A stretch of 64,000 bases of DNA from Microthrixaceae bacterium (GCA_023958095.1 JAMLGJ010000008.1:1-64000), one strand, 5' to 3'. Shown: positions 53,355 to 61,997, counted from the stretch's first letter. Notes: generated by a model from the sequence alone, not told the origin. Numbers and translations are program-made.

Positions 53355-54167
53355 TCAGTCCCTCAGCGCCGGATGGCTCATCGACAGCAGCGGCACGAGC
53401 AGCCGCTTGGGAACCACGTTCGCGATCGCCGCGGTCACCCGGTTGGCGGCCCCGGGTATGACCACCGGGTGCCCCCGGTCCAGGCCATCCACACCCGCGC
53501 GGGCAACCGCCTCGGCCGGTTCCCACATGAACGACGGCAGCGAACCCTCCGCCTCCCCCGGGGCGAGCCCCGCCGCCTCGCCGAAGCCGGTGTGCACCGG
53601 ACCGGGGCACAAAGCGGTGGCGTTCACACCCGTTCCGCGGAGCTCCCCGTCGATGGAGCGCGTGTAGGACAACACGAACGCCTTGGACGCGCCGTAGCCC
53701 GCCTGGCCCGGAAGCGGCTGGAACGCCGCGGTCGAGGCCACGTTGAGCACCGCGCCGCGACCGCGGCGCACCATCGCGGGCAGGAACCTGGTGCAGAGCT
53801 CGGCCAGCGCCACCACGTCGAGTTCGATCATGCCCACCTCGGCGGCCACGTTGCTCCGGTGCACCGGACCCATGGTCGTGAGACCCGCGTTGTTGACGAG
53901 TACGTCCACCTCGAGTCCGGTTGCCTCGATGGCCCCCGACAGGCGTGAGCGGTCGTCGCGGTCGGTCAGGTCCGCTGGCATCACCTCGATGCGCACACCC
54001 CGGTCGGCGAGCTGGTCACGCAGCTCCTCGAGCCGCCCGGCACGGCGTGCCACGAGGATGAGGCCGTGGCCACGGCGGGCCAGTTCGCGCGCGATCTCGG
54101 CACCGATGCCCGAGGAGGCACCGGTGACCACGGCTGTACGGTCGGGAGCGGGCGTGGGCAGGCTCAT
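53355..54167 (-). CDS. Short-chain dehydrogenase/reductase (SDR, DltE/YqjQ-like)
   Basis: This 270-residue SDR has VVTGASSGIGAEIARELARR, GLILVARRAGRLEELRDQLA, VNNAGLTTMGPV, LNVASTAAFQPLPGQAGYGA and SKAF with the catalytic residues. The C-terminus (AIANVVPKRLLVPLLSMSH) is amphipathic and could associate with membrane, as in related lipid-modifying SDRs that act without a classical DGG tail. It is divergent in type from the SDR immediately downstream, so they probably catalyse different steps. Confidence 0.87.
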   Translation of the reverse strand: MSLPTPAPDRTAVVTGASSGIGAEIARELARRGHGLILVARRAGRLEELRDQLADRGVRIEVMPADLTDRDDRSRLSGAIEATGLEVDVLVNNAGLTTMGPVHRSNVAAEVGMIELDVVALAELCTRFLPAMVRRGRGAVLNVASTAAFQPLPGQAGYGASKAFVLSYTRSIDGELRGTGVNATALCPGPVHTGFGEAAGLAPGEAEGSLPSFMWEPAEAVARAGVDGLDRGHPVVIPGAANRVTAAIANVVPKRLLVPLLSMSHPALRD

Positions 54168-54201
54168 GGCCAGACCCTACGCGCCTGTGCGCGGCGTCGG
54201 C

Positions 54202-55173
54202 TCAGAGCCATCCCGAGCGCTTGAACGTGCGGTAGAGCGCGAAGCACGCCGCCGCCACGACGGCGAGCACCACGAAGTACCCGTAGCGGGTGTCCAGCTC
54301 GGGCATGTGATCGAAGTTCATGCCGTAGATGCCTGCGACCATCGTCGGGACCGCTGCGATGGCGACCCACGCCGAGATCTTGCGCATGTCCTCGTTCTGG
54401 CGGATGCCCACCTGGGCGAGGTTGGCCTCGAGCGCCGAGTCGAGGAGCTCCCGCTCGGTGTGGATCTGGTCGACCACCCGCTTCACGTCGTCCTCGGTGT
54501 CGCGCAGGTAGCGGCGGATGTCATCGGTGATCATCGGGTGGGACACCCGGGTGAGGGTCTCCATCACACGGGTGAGCGGGTAGGCGGACTTGCGGAACTC
54601 GAGCACCTCGCGGGTCAGCTCGTAGATGCGCCGTGTGGGCATGTCCCGTTCGGTGGAGAACACCGCCTCCTCCACCTCCGCGATGTCGTTGTCGATTCCG
54701 GCGGCCACGGGCAGGTAGGCCTCCACGACGGTGTCGATGATCGCGTGCAGCACCACCCCGGGGCCCTGGGCCAGCCATTGCGGGTCAGCCTCCATGCGGG
54801 AACGCAGGTCGGTCAGGGACACCCCCTCGCCGCGGCGCACCACCAGCACGTGTCCGGGGGAGGACATCACCGTGATCTGGCCGATCTCGATCCGCTCGGC
54901 CGCATCGTCGTAGGCCGCAGAGCGCAGCACGAGGGTCAGGGTCTCTCCGAAGAGGTCGACCTTGGGGCGCTCGTGGCTGGCCTGCGCGTCCTCGATGGCC
55001 AGGGGGTGGATCCCGAAGGCGTCGGCCGCCTCCTCGAGCTCGGCGGTGGAGGGTTCCTTGAGTCCCACCCACACGAAGCTCTCGGGACCCTCCGAGCGCG
55101 AGGCCAACTCGGCGAAGCTGCCCTCGTCCGCGACCTTGTGGCCGTTGCGGTAGACGCCCTGTCCGATGATCAC
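54202..55173 (-). CDS. corA: CorA-type magnesium/cobalt transporter
   Basis: This 323-residue membrane channel forms pentamers for divalent cations. The N-terminal cytosolic alpha/beta domain (SFVWVGLKEPSTAELEEAAD, HPLAIEDAQASHERPKVDLF) leads to a long helical stalk (LLDSALEANLAQVGIRQNED). Then come helix 1 with the signature YGMNFDHMP and helix 2 (YFVVLAVVAAACFALYRTF), ending with a basic tail FKRSGWL. The pore motif is thus intact. GTG 55173 is the start; a weak upstream GAGG region may serve it. It follows the metallo-hydrolase gene by 30 bases. Confidence 0.93.
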   Translation of the reverse strand: MIIGQGVYRNGHKVADEGSFAELASRSEGPESFVWVGLKEPSTAELEEAADAFGIHPLAIEDAQASHERPKVDLFGETLTLVLRSAAYDDAAERIEIGQITVMSSPGHVLVVRRGEGVSLTDLRSRMEADPQWLAQGPGVVLHAIIDTVVEAYLPVAAGIDNDIAEVEEAVFSTERDMPTRRIYELTREVLEFRKSAYPLTRVMETLTRVSHPMITDDIRRYLRDTEDDVKRVVDQIHTERELLDSALEANLAQVGIRQNEDMRKISAWVAIAAVPTMVAGIYGMNFDHMPELDTRYGYFVVLAVVAAACFALYRTFKRSGWL

Positions 55174-55203
55174 GGTCGCGCCTGCCTCACCGCGAGCCTT
55201 CCC

Positions 55204-56481
55204 TCACCGCGACTCTCCGGGGCCCCGCGAGGCGACTTCGCTGGAGACGTGCTCGGCCCATCCGAAGATCCCCTTGGCCATCAGGGAGCTCTCGTGCTCG
55301 ACGCGCAGGCGGTTGACCTCCGCGCGTACCCCATGGGCCGAGACGTTGTCGGGTTCGGCCTGGGTGGCCAGTTCGGCCAGGTGCCCGCCCAGTCGGAGCT
55401 CACCCGCTGCCGCGAGCTCCGAGGCACGCTCCGCCAGCACCCCGACTCCTCCTGCGAGCTCGGCGAGCTCGCGGGCCAGCCGGGATGCCGGTGCCGGCTT
55501 CAGGTGCGACGGGTCGCCGTCGTACCAACCGCCGTAGAGCCTCCAGAGGTTGTGCACGACGAACTCGGGTTCGTCGTAGACGGGTTGGAGCCAGGGGCGC
55601 CCGAGCAACTCGGCGGGTGCCCTCACGGTGTGGAGGATCTCGTCGAGGCTCGCTCCCGCGTTCATCATCTCGAGGGTGTCCGAACAGATCGACTCGAGGA
55701 ACCGCGCGGTGTCCCCGAGCACGTCGGAGACCCGGGCGGCCCCGGTGATCGGGAGCCCGTGGCCCGGCAGCAGGGTCTCGGCGCCCAGGGCCTGCATGCG
55801 CCTCAACGCGGCGGCCCACTCCAGGGGGTAGCGCTGGACCTTCTGCGGGTTGCCGCAGTTGGGCGCCACCCAGATGAACAGGTCCCCGGTGCACAGGATG
55901 GAGCGCTGCGGGATCCACACCCAGGTGTGGTCATCGGTCTCACCCTTGTCGTGGTGCAACTCGAGGGTGAGCGTGCCGGCCCGAACCTCGGTGTCGCTCC
56001 GGTAGGTACGGTCGGGGTAGCGGAACTCCTCGGGGAACAGGGGTGCCCCGAGGCGGAACTGGCGCTGGTTGATCGTCCCGTTGTAGCCGGTGGTCATGCG
56101 GTAGCGGTCGAATCGCTCGGGCAGCGCCTCGTGTGCCACCACCTCCACGTCCGCAGCGCCGGTCTCCGCCTCGAACAACCCGACACCGAAGCAGTGGTCC
56201 ACGTGGCCGTGGGTGTGAACAGCCCGGCGCAGGGGGGCCCGTGTGAACGACCTGACCGTGTCGTGGATCGCCCCTGCGTGCATCGGGCTGCCGGAGTCCA
56301 CGAGCACCAGCTCACCGGAGTCCTCGATGGCGGTGACGTTCGCGAAGGACTCCACGAAGAGGATCCCGTCATCGACCTCCACACCGCTGGCACCGGCTCC
56401 GATCGAGACCGGGGGGTGGTCCTCGACCGAGATGGTTCCGTCGATGAGTCCGGAGGCGAGCTCCAGCAGGTCGTCGGTCAT
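55204..56481 (-). CDS. Metallo-beta-lactamase fold hydrolase (alkyl sulfatase-like)
   Basis: This 425-residue protein has an N-terminal metallo-beta-lactamase domain and a C-terminal helical region. Zinc ligands are in VHTHGHVDHCFG (HxHxDH), ILCTGDLFIW and LLPGHGLPI. The segment VVHNLWRLYGGWYDGDPSHL is the mark of the alkyl sulfatase dimerisation region of SdsA1-like enzymes, although the later sterol-carrier domain of SdsA1 is absent. It may hydrolyse sulfate or thio esters. ATG 56481 follows GGAGGA and overlaps the upstream methyltransferase stop (ATGA). Confidence 0.87.
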   Translation of the reverse strand: MTDDLLELASGLIDGTISVEDHPPVSIGAGASGVEVDDGILFVESFANVTAIEDSGELVLVDSGSPMHAGAIHDTVRSFTRAPLRRAVHTHGHVDHCFGVGLFEAETGAADVEVVAHEALPERFDRYRMTTGYNGTINQRQFRLGAPLFPEEFRYPDRTYRSDTEVRAGTLTLELHHDKGETDDHTWVWIPQRSILCTGDLFIWVAPNCGNPQKVQRYPLEWAAALRRMQALGAETLLPGHGLPITGAARVSDVLGDTARFLESICSDTLEMMNAGASLDEILHTVRAPAELLGRPWLQPVYDEPEFVVHNLWRLYGGWYDGDPSHLKPAPASRLARELAELAGGVGVLAERASELAAAGELRLGGHLAELATQAEPDNVSAHGVRAEVNRLRVEHESSLMAKGIFGWAEHVSSEVASRGPGESR

Positions 56482-57215
56482 GGTCGTTCCTCCAGCCAGC
56501 CGTGCTCCGGCGGCATGTGCGCTCGCCTCAGGACACACCAGGTTCCGATACCGGCGGCGGCCTCGATCCCGGTCACCTCGAAGCCGAGTGCCTCGGTGAC
56601 CTCGGTTGTGCTCAGGTGTATCGGGGTGGAGGTGCCACTCGAGTTGACCCACACGAGCACACCTCCGGGCCGCAGCACGCGCTCGACCTCGGCGGGGAAC
56701 AGGAAGCAGTTCACCAGCACCACGGCATCGACCGAGGCGTCGCCCACCGGCAGGTGGGCACCGTCGGCGAGGACCCTGTACGCCCGGCTCCGGTGTGCGC
56801 GTCGGTGCATCTCGGCGGAGAGCTCCACTGCCAGTGACACCCCGAAGCGTTCCGCCACGGCCGCGGAGTAGGTGCCGAGCCCGGACCCCACCTCCACCGC
56901 CACTCCGGTGGCCCGGTCCCACGCGGTCCCCGGGCTGCCGGCGCGGTCACCTGATTCCAGGAGACGGTCGAGGCCACGGCCCAGGGCATCGTCGACGATC
57001 GCTCTGCGGTCGGCGGACTCGCGGCTGTGCCACTGCGGAGCCAGGGAGTCGAAGAGACCGGCCACCTCCGATGCGGCCCGGGCGTCCCAGACCGGTCCGG
57101 CGAGGCCGGCGGCCCTGCGGGTCATCACCCGCATGGGGTGCTCGGCGTTGGCCCCGGGCACCGATGGCACGTGCCCCGGGAGCTCGAGGGGCTCGAGTGT
57201 CTCCACGGTTGCCAC
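56478..57215 (-). CDS. Class I SAM-dependent methyltransferase
   Basis: This 245-residue methyltransferase has motif I AVEVGSGLGTYSAAVAERFG, the acid loop LAVELSAEMHRRAHRS, motif II VLADGAHLPVGDASVDAVVL and a core RVLRPGGVLVWVNSSG. The first 90 residues (ALGRGLDRLLE, ADRRAIVDD) give a substrate-binding helical lead-in. The GTG at 57215 is the start; the in-frame extension runs into the 28-base repeats and is not coding. Its stop overlaps the metallo-hydrolase start, so the two probably act on one compound. Confidence 0.85.
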   Translation of the reverse strand: MATVETLEPLELPGHVPSVPGANAEHPMRVMTRRAAGLAGPVWDARAASEVAGLFDSLAPQWHSRESADRRAIVDDALGRGLDRLLESGDRAGSPGTAWDRATGVAVEVGSGLGTYSAAVAERFGVSLAVELSAEMHRRAHRSRAYRVLADGAHLPVGDASVDAVVLVNCFLFPAEVERVLRPGGVLVWVNSSGTSTPIHLSTTEVTEALGFEVTGIEAAAGIGTWCVLRRAHMPPEHGWLEERP

Positions 57216-57243
57216 AGCGGGCGAGCCTACCGGGGACGGTTCG

Positions 57244-57343
57244 GCGCCGGGTGCGGCGCGCGACTGGCACAGCGCCGGGTGCGGCGCGCGACTGGCACAG
57301 CGCCGGGTGCGGCGCGCGAGCGACACAGCGCCGGGAGCGGCGC
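57244..57343. repeat. 28-base GC-rich tandem repeat after an acyl-CoA dehydrogenase stop
   Basis: Three 28-base units (57244, 57272 and 57300, the last diverged in its final 12 bases) and a 16-base partial copy (57328-57343) lie in tandem. They start 3 bases beyond the stop codon of the upstream minus-strand gene and end 28 bases before the next start. Each unit has a GCGCC/GGCGC hairpin of 16 bases and a 12-base spacer, the same layout as the 44000 array. It is not CRISPR: there are no unique spacers. Confidence 0.85.
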
Positions 57344-57346
57344 TGG

Positions 57347-58357
57347 TCAGCTGGGTGCGTCGGCGGCGAGCATGTCCGCCAGGGTGGCCGCGCGTCCCCC
57401 CAGTGCCGCTGCACGGAGCCGGGCCCTGGTGACGTAGCGGTGGGCGGTGTGCTCGTAGGTGAAGCCGATCCCGCCGTGGTTCTGGACGTTCACCTCGGCG
57501 TTGTCTATCGCCGCCTCCGAGGCGACGGCCCTCGCAGCACGGGCCTGGAAGCGCGCGTCGGGGTGCCCGGCCTGGACCGCCAGGGAGGCGAGCCGGGTCA
57601 ACTGGATCGCCGCGTCGGCGCGTACGGCCATGTCGGCGCAGCGGTGCTTGACCGCCTGGAACGAGCCGACGGGACGACCGAACTGCTCACGGTCCTTCGC
57701 GTACTCGGTGGACTGTTCCGCGGTGGCCCGTGCGATGCCGGCCAGTTCGGCCGCGAACAGCACAGTGGCGCGCAGCACGAGCGTCTCGCCGTCGGCCCTG
57801 CAGACCACGTCGGCGCCGTCACGGTCGACCTCGGTGACCGCCAGCGGCACGAGCGGGTCCAGGGACGACTGGGCCACGAACTGCTTGCCCTCGGTGGAGC
57901 GCAGGACGCAGTCCCGTTCCCCGATGGTGAGCATCAGCGCGGCGCCGTCGTGGTCGGTGACCCTCACCCGGTGTGGATCATCGGCCGACGGTTCGGGTTC
58001 GGCGAGGGCGACCCTGCACGCCCCGGAGGTGATGGTGGTGACCAGGTCGGCATCGCCGGCTGCCGCTGCCACGTGGGCACCCAGCACGGTGGGCAGGAAG
58101 GGACCGGGGGTGGCGTGCGCCCCGATGCGTTCGAACAGCAGCGCTTCCTCGGCCAGGCCGTAGCCGATCCCGCCGTCGGCCTCGGAGAGCCCCAGGGAGA
58201 ACCACCCCAGTTCCGCACACCGCTGCCACAGGTCGTCATCGAGCACGTTCGTCGAGAAGTCCTGACCCGCCAGCGCGTGCAGGTCGAAGTCGGCCTCGAG
58301 CTGGGCGTTGACGGTGTCGATGATCTCGCTCTGTTCCTCCGAGGGAAGCAGGTCCAT
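57347..58357 (-). CDS. Acyl-CoA dehydrogenase, short subunit
   Basis: This flavoprotein of 336 residues is shorter than typical acyl-CoA dehydrogenases. The N-terminal helical domain (LLPSEEQSEIIDTVNAQLEA) leads to a shortened middle beta domain and a C-terminal helical domain with EYAKDREQFGRPVGSFQAVK, AVASEAAIDNAEVNVQNHGG and IGFTYEHTAHRYVTRARL. The QNHGGIGFTYEH motif is typical. In actinobacteria such a gene next to a longer acyl-CoA dehydrogenase often encodes the partner subunit of an alpha2-beta2 enzyme acting on steroid or branched acyl-CoAs. The upstream partner ends 29 bases away. Confidence 0.9.
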   Translation of the reverse strand: MDLLPSEEQSEIIDTVNAQLEADFDLHALAGQDFSTNVLDDDLWQRCAELGWFSLGLSEADGGIGYGLAEEALLFERIGAHATPGPFLPTVLGAHVAAAAGDADLVTTITSGACRVALAEPEPSADDPHRVRVTDHDGAALMLTIGERDCVLRSTEGKQFVAQSSLDPLVPLAVTEVDRDGADVVCRADGETLVLRATVLFAAELAGIARATAEQSTEYAKDREQFGRPVGSFQAVKHRCADMAVRADAAIQLTRLASLAVQAGHPDARFQARAARAVASEAAIDNAEVNVQNHGGIGFTYEHTAHRYVTRARLRAAALGGRAATLADMLAADAPS

Positions 58358-58386
58358 CTCCGGGTCTCCTCAGGCAGCTGGGTGGT

Positions 58387-59583
58387 TCATGCGGCCGGCT
58401 TGGGTTCGCGGGGCAGCCCCAGCACCCGTTCGCCGACGATGTTGCGCTGGATGTCGGTGGTTCCACCACCGATCGTGTAGGCGAAGGACTGCAGGTACTT
58501 GCCGGTCCAGTTGCCCTCGCCGTCCACGGGCGTGAGCCTCAGCGCCTCGGGCCCGACGATGTCGAGGCTCAGCGCGAACACGCGCTTGTGCAGCTCCCCG
58601 TGGAACAGCCTGATCATCGAACCCTCCGGGCCGGGCATGCCGGTGCGGGCAGTGCGGGAGATGCCGGCGATCGTCATCGCCCGCAGGGCCGCGACCTCGG
58701 CGCGCGCGGTCGCTAGGCGGCGGGCGACCTCTTCGTCGCGGATCATGGCCCGGCCGTCGGGCCCGGTGCGTTCGCGTGCCTCGCGGATGAGTTCCTCGAC
58801 GGTGGCCGCCAGCTCGACCTGGTCGGCCATGAAGGCGGTGCCCCGTTCGAAGCTCAGGGTGGACATGGCCACCCGCCAACCGTCGTTCAGGTCCCCCACG
58901 ACGTTGGTGAGGGGTATCCGCACCTCGTCGTAGAACACCTCGCAGAAGTCGGTGACGTGGCTCATGGTCCGGATCTCGCGGATCTCGATGCCGGGGCTGT
59001 TCATGTCGCAGATGACCCAGGAGATGCCGCGGTGCTTGGGCACATCGGGGTCGGTGCGAACGAGCAGCTCCTGCAGGTCCGCCACGTGTGCATAGGAGGT
59101 CCAGGTCTTCTGGCCCGTCACCACGAGCTCGTCGCCGTCGATCACCGCGCGGGTGGACAGGCCCGCCAGGTCGGATCCCGCTCCCGGCTCCGAGAACCCC
59201 TGGCACCAGACCACCTCGCCGCGCAGGATCCGGGGCAGGTGCTCGGACTTCTGCGCGTCCGACCCCTTCACGATGAGGGTGGGGCCGCCGTGGTTGTTGC
59301 CCACGAAGGTGCACGAGTTGTTGAGGGTGAACGGTGGGTCCGCCGAGGCGAACTCCTCGTACCAGATCATCTGCTGGATGTCGGACAGGCCCCGGCCGCC
59401 GTACTCGGCGGGCCAGTTGATGCCCGCCCAGCCTCCTTCGTAGAGGGTTCGCTGCCAGGCGAGGTCGAACTCGCGCATCTCGGCGCCCTCCGGTGGACGC
59501 TCCTGCGAGGGCAGGTTCTCACGAAGCCAGGTGCGTGCCTCGAGGCGGAACGCCTCCTGCTCCGCGGTCAGCTCAAGGTCCAT
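58387..59583 (-). CDS. Acyl-CoA dehydrogenase, long subunit
   Basis: This 398-residue flavoenzyme introduces an alpha-beta double bond in acyl-CoAs. The N-terminus is LTAEQEAFRLEARTWLREN, then GGRGLSDIQQMIWYEEFASA, WCQGFSEPGAGSDLAGLSTR (FAD and substrate contact) and VTGQKTWTSYAHVADLQELL. C-terminal motifs are FERGTAFMADQVELAATVEE and YTIGGGTTDIQRNIVGERVL. The N-terminus suits ATG 59583. There is no Shine-Dalgarno: TAGCGT ends 7 nt before the ATG, and a perfect 13-bp inverted repeat overlaps the promoter, implying a repressor. Confidence 0.92.
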   Translation of the reverse strand: MDLELTAEQEAFRLEARTWLRENLPSQERPPEGAEMREFDLAWQRTLYEGGWAGINWPAEYGGRGLSDIQQMIWYEEFASADPPFTLNNSCTFVGNNHGGPTLIVKGSDAQKSEHLPRILRGEVVWCQGFSEPGAGSDLAGLSTRAVIDGDELVVTGQKTWTSYAHVADLQELLVRTDPDVPKHRGISWVICDMNSPGIEIREIRTMSHVTDFCEVFYDEVRIPLTNVVGDLNDGWRVAMSTLSFERGTAFMADQVELAATVEELIREARERTGPDGRAMIRDEEVARRLATARAEVAALRAMTIAGISRTARTGMPGPEGSMIRLFHGELHKRVFALSLDIVGPEALRLTPVDGEGNWTGKYLQSFAYTIGGGTTDIQRNIVGERVLGLPREPKPAA

Positions 59584-59590
59584 GCCCCAG

Positions 59591-59596
59591 ACGCTA
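59591..59596 (-). promoter_or_regulatory. -10 box TAGCGT, leaderless acyl-CoA dehydrogenase transcript
   Basis: On the minus strand TAGCGT ends 7 nt before the ATG of the acyl-CoA dehydrogenase gene, with no ribosome site between. It directly borders the palindrome at 59598-59626. Confidence 0.45.
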
Positions 59597-59597
59597 G

Positions 59598-59626
59598 ACG
59601 GTTTCTGACGACCCGTCAGAAACCGT
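59598..59626. promoter_or_regulatory. Perfect 13-bp inverted repeat, probable operator of acyl-CoA dehydrogenase operon
   Basis: ACGGTTTCTGACG and CGTCAGAAACCGT flank a 3-base centre, immediately upstream of the proposed -10 box. No T-run follows in the minus direction, so it is not an ordinary terminator of the preceding gene. Length and position suit a TetR-type dimer site that would block the promoter until an acyl-CoA ligand is present. The regulator is not encoded nearby. Confidence 0.65.
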
Positions 59627-59638
59627 CACCGGGGGAAG

Positions 59639-60460
59639 TCACTCCGGCGAGGCCAGGGTGCAGGTGACCCGGGTCACGTCCTCCCCGGCGGTGCCGGTGG
59701 CACTCCAGGAGACCTCCTCACCCGCCTCGGCCTCCACCGGCACCTCGGCGGAGTCGACCAACCCGCCGCCGTTCGCGTCGTCGAAACGCACCTCGAGCGT
59801 CGTGTCCATCGCCTCGTTCGCGGTGACGGTCCCCGAAGCGGTGAGGGTGCCGTCGGTGGCGATGTGGCACTGCTGCACCGAACCCTCGAAGGCGCTCCCT
59901 CCTGCGAGCGCGCGGACGCCGAAGAAGGTGCCCACGGCCACCAGCAACGCGATCAGCACACCGATCGTGATCGCCACCCCCTTTCCGTTCCCGCGCCCGG
60001 GGGAGCCACCCGACCGGGCCTGTTGCGGACCCGGGGGAACCATCTGTGGCTGCGAGGGCACCCAGTTGCCCGGAGCCTGCGGCGCGTACTGCTGGCCCGG
60101 GTGCTGGTGGGGCACCTGCTGGTAGGGGACCTGCTGGTGGGGCACCTGCTCGTAGGGCGCCTGTTGCTGGGGAAGCGGTTCGTGGGGAGGCTGCTGGAAG
60201 GGAGGCGGGGTGGCGTAACCGGGTTGTTGGTGGCCCACCTGGCCGGGAGCGCCGGGTGGAGCCGTGGGCGGTGACTGCGGATAGGGGCTCGGAGGCACCC
60301 ACGGTGTCTGCACGGTGGGTGGCCCGGCATCAGCGGACCGCTGCTGATCGTCGTGGGAGGCACGCGGGAAGGTGGTCGTGGGTTCGCCGTCGGGTGGATC
60401 CGCCGGATCGGGCACGACAAAGCGGTTGCGGTCACCCGTGCCGGCCCCGCCCTCACCCAT
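59639..60460 (-). CDS. Pro/Gln-rich single-pass membrane protein
   Basis: This 273-residue protein has a cytosolic, disordered N-terminal part of about 155 residues rich in Pro, Gln, Ser and Tyr with short repeats such as PHQQVPYQQVPHQ. One helix VAITIGVLIALLVAVGTFFG follows, and a C-terminal extracellular domain of about 85 residues. That domain has two Cys (QQCHIATDGTLTASG, RVTCTLASPE) that could be disulfide-linked and a beta-sandwich pattern resembling FxLYD-type modules. Actinobacterial proteins of this layout are usually envelope proteins of unknown function. The start at 60460 has weak GGTGA upstream. Confidence 0.78.
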   Translation of the reverse strand: MGEGGAGTGDRNRFVVPDPADPPDGEPTTTFPRASHDDQQRSADAGPPTVQTPWVPPSPYPQSPPTAPPGAPGQVGHQQPGYATPPPFQQPPHEPLPQQQAPYEQVPHQQVPYQQVPHQHPGQQYAPQAPGNWVPSQPQMVPPGPQQARSGGSPGRGNGKGVAITIGVLIALLVAVGTFFGVRALAGGSAFEGSVQQCHIATDGTLTASGTVTANEAMDTTLEVRFDDANGGGLVDSAEVPVEAEAGEEVSWSATGTAGEDVTRVTCTLASPE

Positions 60461-60574
60461 GTCGCGTTCACCGTCTCCTGCAGACACCGTGCACCTCTGG
60501 TAGCTCCGGACACCCTCGTCCGAGCGGCGGTCGAATCGCCGTTTCCGGTGTCCCGGCGAGAGGTTACCGCCGGG

Positions 60575-60622
60575 CCCTTCGGTTGCACCCCGCGGGAACC
60601 CTTCGGTTGCACCCCGCGGGAA
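60575..60622. repeat. 24-base tandem duplication between divergent genes
   Basis: Two identical 24-base units (60575-60598 and 60599-60622), each CCCTTCGG...CCCGCGGGAA, lie between the divergent membrane-protein and PhoH-like genes, about 50 bases before the latter's promoter. CCCGCGGG is itself palindromic, so each unit could be a protein-binding site. Confidence 0.7.
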
Positions 60623-60668
60623 AGGGGCCGGGCACCGGGTATCGCGCGTCCGACCAGCCCCGGGCCGG

Positions 60669-60674
60669 TACCGT
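60669..60674 (+). promoter_or_regulatory. -10 box TACCGT, PhoH-like gene
   Basis: TACCGT ends 6 nt before ATC 60681. The same hexamer precedes the TlpA-like gene by 7 nt, so transcription would begin at or beside the ATC codon. Confidence 0.45.
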
Positions 60675-60680
60675 CTTGGC

Positions 60681-61967
60681 ATCGACAAGCGCACCTTCGT
60701 CCTGGACACGTCGGTACTGCTGGCAGACCCCGCAGCGCTGGCGAACTTCGCCGAACACGAGGTGGTCATCCCCCTCGTGGTCCTCACCGAGCTGGAGGAG
60801 AAACGTGCCCACCCGGAGCTCGGTTGGTCGGCCCGTGAGACCCTCAGACGCCTGGAGGACCTGCGTGTCGCCCATGGCACGCTCAGCTGCGCGAACCCGA
60901 TCAACGACCTCGGGGGAACGGTCAGGGTCGAGCTGAACAACGTCGACCTGTCCTCACTCCCACTCGCGTTCTCGGGGGACACGAACGACCACCGGATCCT
61001 CGCGGTGGCGCGGAACCTGGCCGACAAGGGCCTCGACGTGGTGCTGGTCTCGAAGGACCTGCCGCTGCGGCTCAAGGCGGCGGTGGTGGACCTCGAGGCC
61101 GAGGAGTACCGCCACGAGTTCAGCGAGTCCGACGGCTGGACCGGCATGCAGGAGCTGTCCGTCCAAGCAGACGTGGTCGACAGGCTCTACGCGGAACGCA
61201 CCGTGCCACTGCCGGACGGCCTGGAGGTGCCAACCAACACCGGGCTGACGCTGCGCTCGACGGAGGGATCGGCCCTCGCACGGGTGCATGCGGATGGCAC
61301 ACTGCGCCTCGTCGACGGCGACAGGTCGCTGTTCGACCTGCGCGGCCGCTCGGCAGAGCAGCGGGTGGCACTCGACCTGCTGGCCGACCCGCGGGTCGGG
61401 ATCGTCTCACTCGGCGGCTCCGCCGGCACCGGCAAGTCGGTGCTCGCCCTGGCCGCGGGCCTCGAGGCGGTTCTCGAACAGCGGACCCAGCGACGTGTGA
61501 TCGTGTTCAGGCCCCTATACGCGGTCGGTGGACAGGAGCTGGGCTACCTGCCCGGCAGCGAGACCGAGAAGATGAACCCGTGGTCCGCGGCGGTCCTCGA
61601 CGCGCTCGAGTCCATCACCGGGCCCGAGGTCATCGAGGAGGTGCTCGAGCGGGACCTGCTCGAGGTGCTCCCCCTGACCCACATCCGTGGCCGCACCCTC
61701 ACCGACAGCTTCGTGATCGTGGACGAGGCCCAGAACCTGGAACGCATGGTCCTGCTCACGGCGTTGAGCCGGATCGGTGAGGGCTCGAGGGTCGTCCTCA
61801 CCCACGACGTGGCCCAACGCGACAACCTGAGGGTCGGACGGCGCGACGGGATCGCTTCAGTGGTCTCGCTGCTCCGCGGCAACCCCCTGTTCGGCCACGT
61901 GACCCTCGCACGCTCGGAACGCAGTGCCATCGCGGCGGTCGTGTCCGAGCTGCTCGACGTGGACTGA
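60681..61967 (+). CDS. PIN-PhoH family ATPase/ribonuclease, probable ATC start
   Basis: This 428-residue protein has an N-terminal PIN nuclease domain and a C-terminal PhoH ATPase. PIN marks are [18 protein letters not shown] with the first Asp, [15 protein letters not shown], and [20 protein letters not shown] with further acids. PhoH marks are [20 protein letters not shown] (Walker A), [13 protein letters not shown] and [20 protein letters not shown] (Walker B). Such proteins unwind and cut RNA. No ATG, GTG or TTG is in frame before codon 28 (GTG 60762), which would delete the PIN active-site strand. TACCGT ends 6 nt before ATC 60681, so a leaderless ATC start is proposed. Confidence 0.85.
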   Translation: MDKRTFVLDTSVLLADPAALANFAEHEVVIPLVVLTELEEKRAHPELGWSARETLRRLEDLRVAHGTLSCANPINDLGGTVRVELNNVDLSSLPLAFSGDTNDHRILAVARNLADKGLDVVLVSKDLPLRLKAAVVDLEAEEYRHEFSESDGWTGMQELSVQADVVDRLYAERTVPLPDGLEVPTNTGLTLRSTEGSALARVHADGTLRLVDGDRSLFDLRGRSAEQRVALDLLADPRVGIVSLGGSAGTGKSVLALAAGLEAVLEQRTQRRVIVFRPLYAVGGQELGYLPGSETEKMNPWSAAVLDALESITGPEVIEEVLERDLLEVLPLTHIRGRTLTDSFVIVDEAQNLERMVLLTALSRIGEGSRVVLTHDVAQRDNLRVGRRDGIASVVSLLRGNPLFGHVTLARSERSAIAAVVSELLDVD

Positions 61968-61997
61968 GTCCGCCCCGGGCGCCCCGCCAGACCGCGT

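Noticed and set aside
53743-56871. Plus-strand open frame of more than 1000 codons
   Set aside because: It runs antisense through an SDR, CorA, a metallo-hydrolase and a methyltransferase, all with clear motifs.
57244-57343. A CRISPR array
   Set aside because: Units are strictly tandem with no unique spacers, and no cas genes are near.
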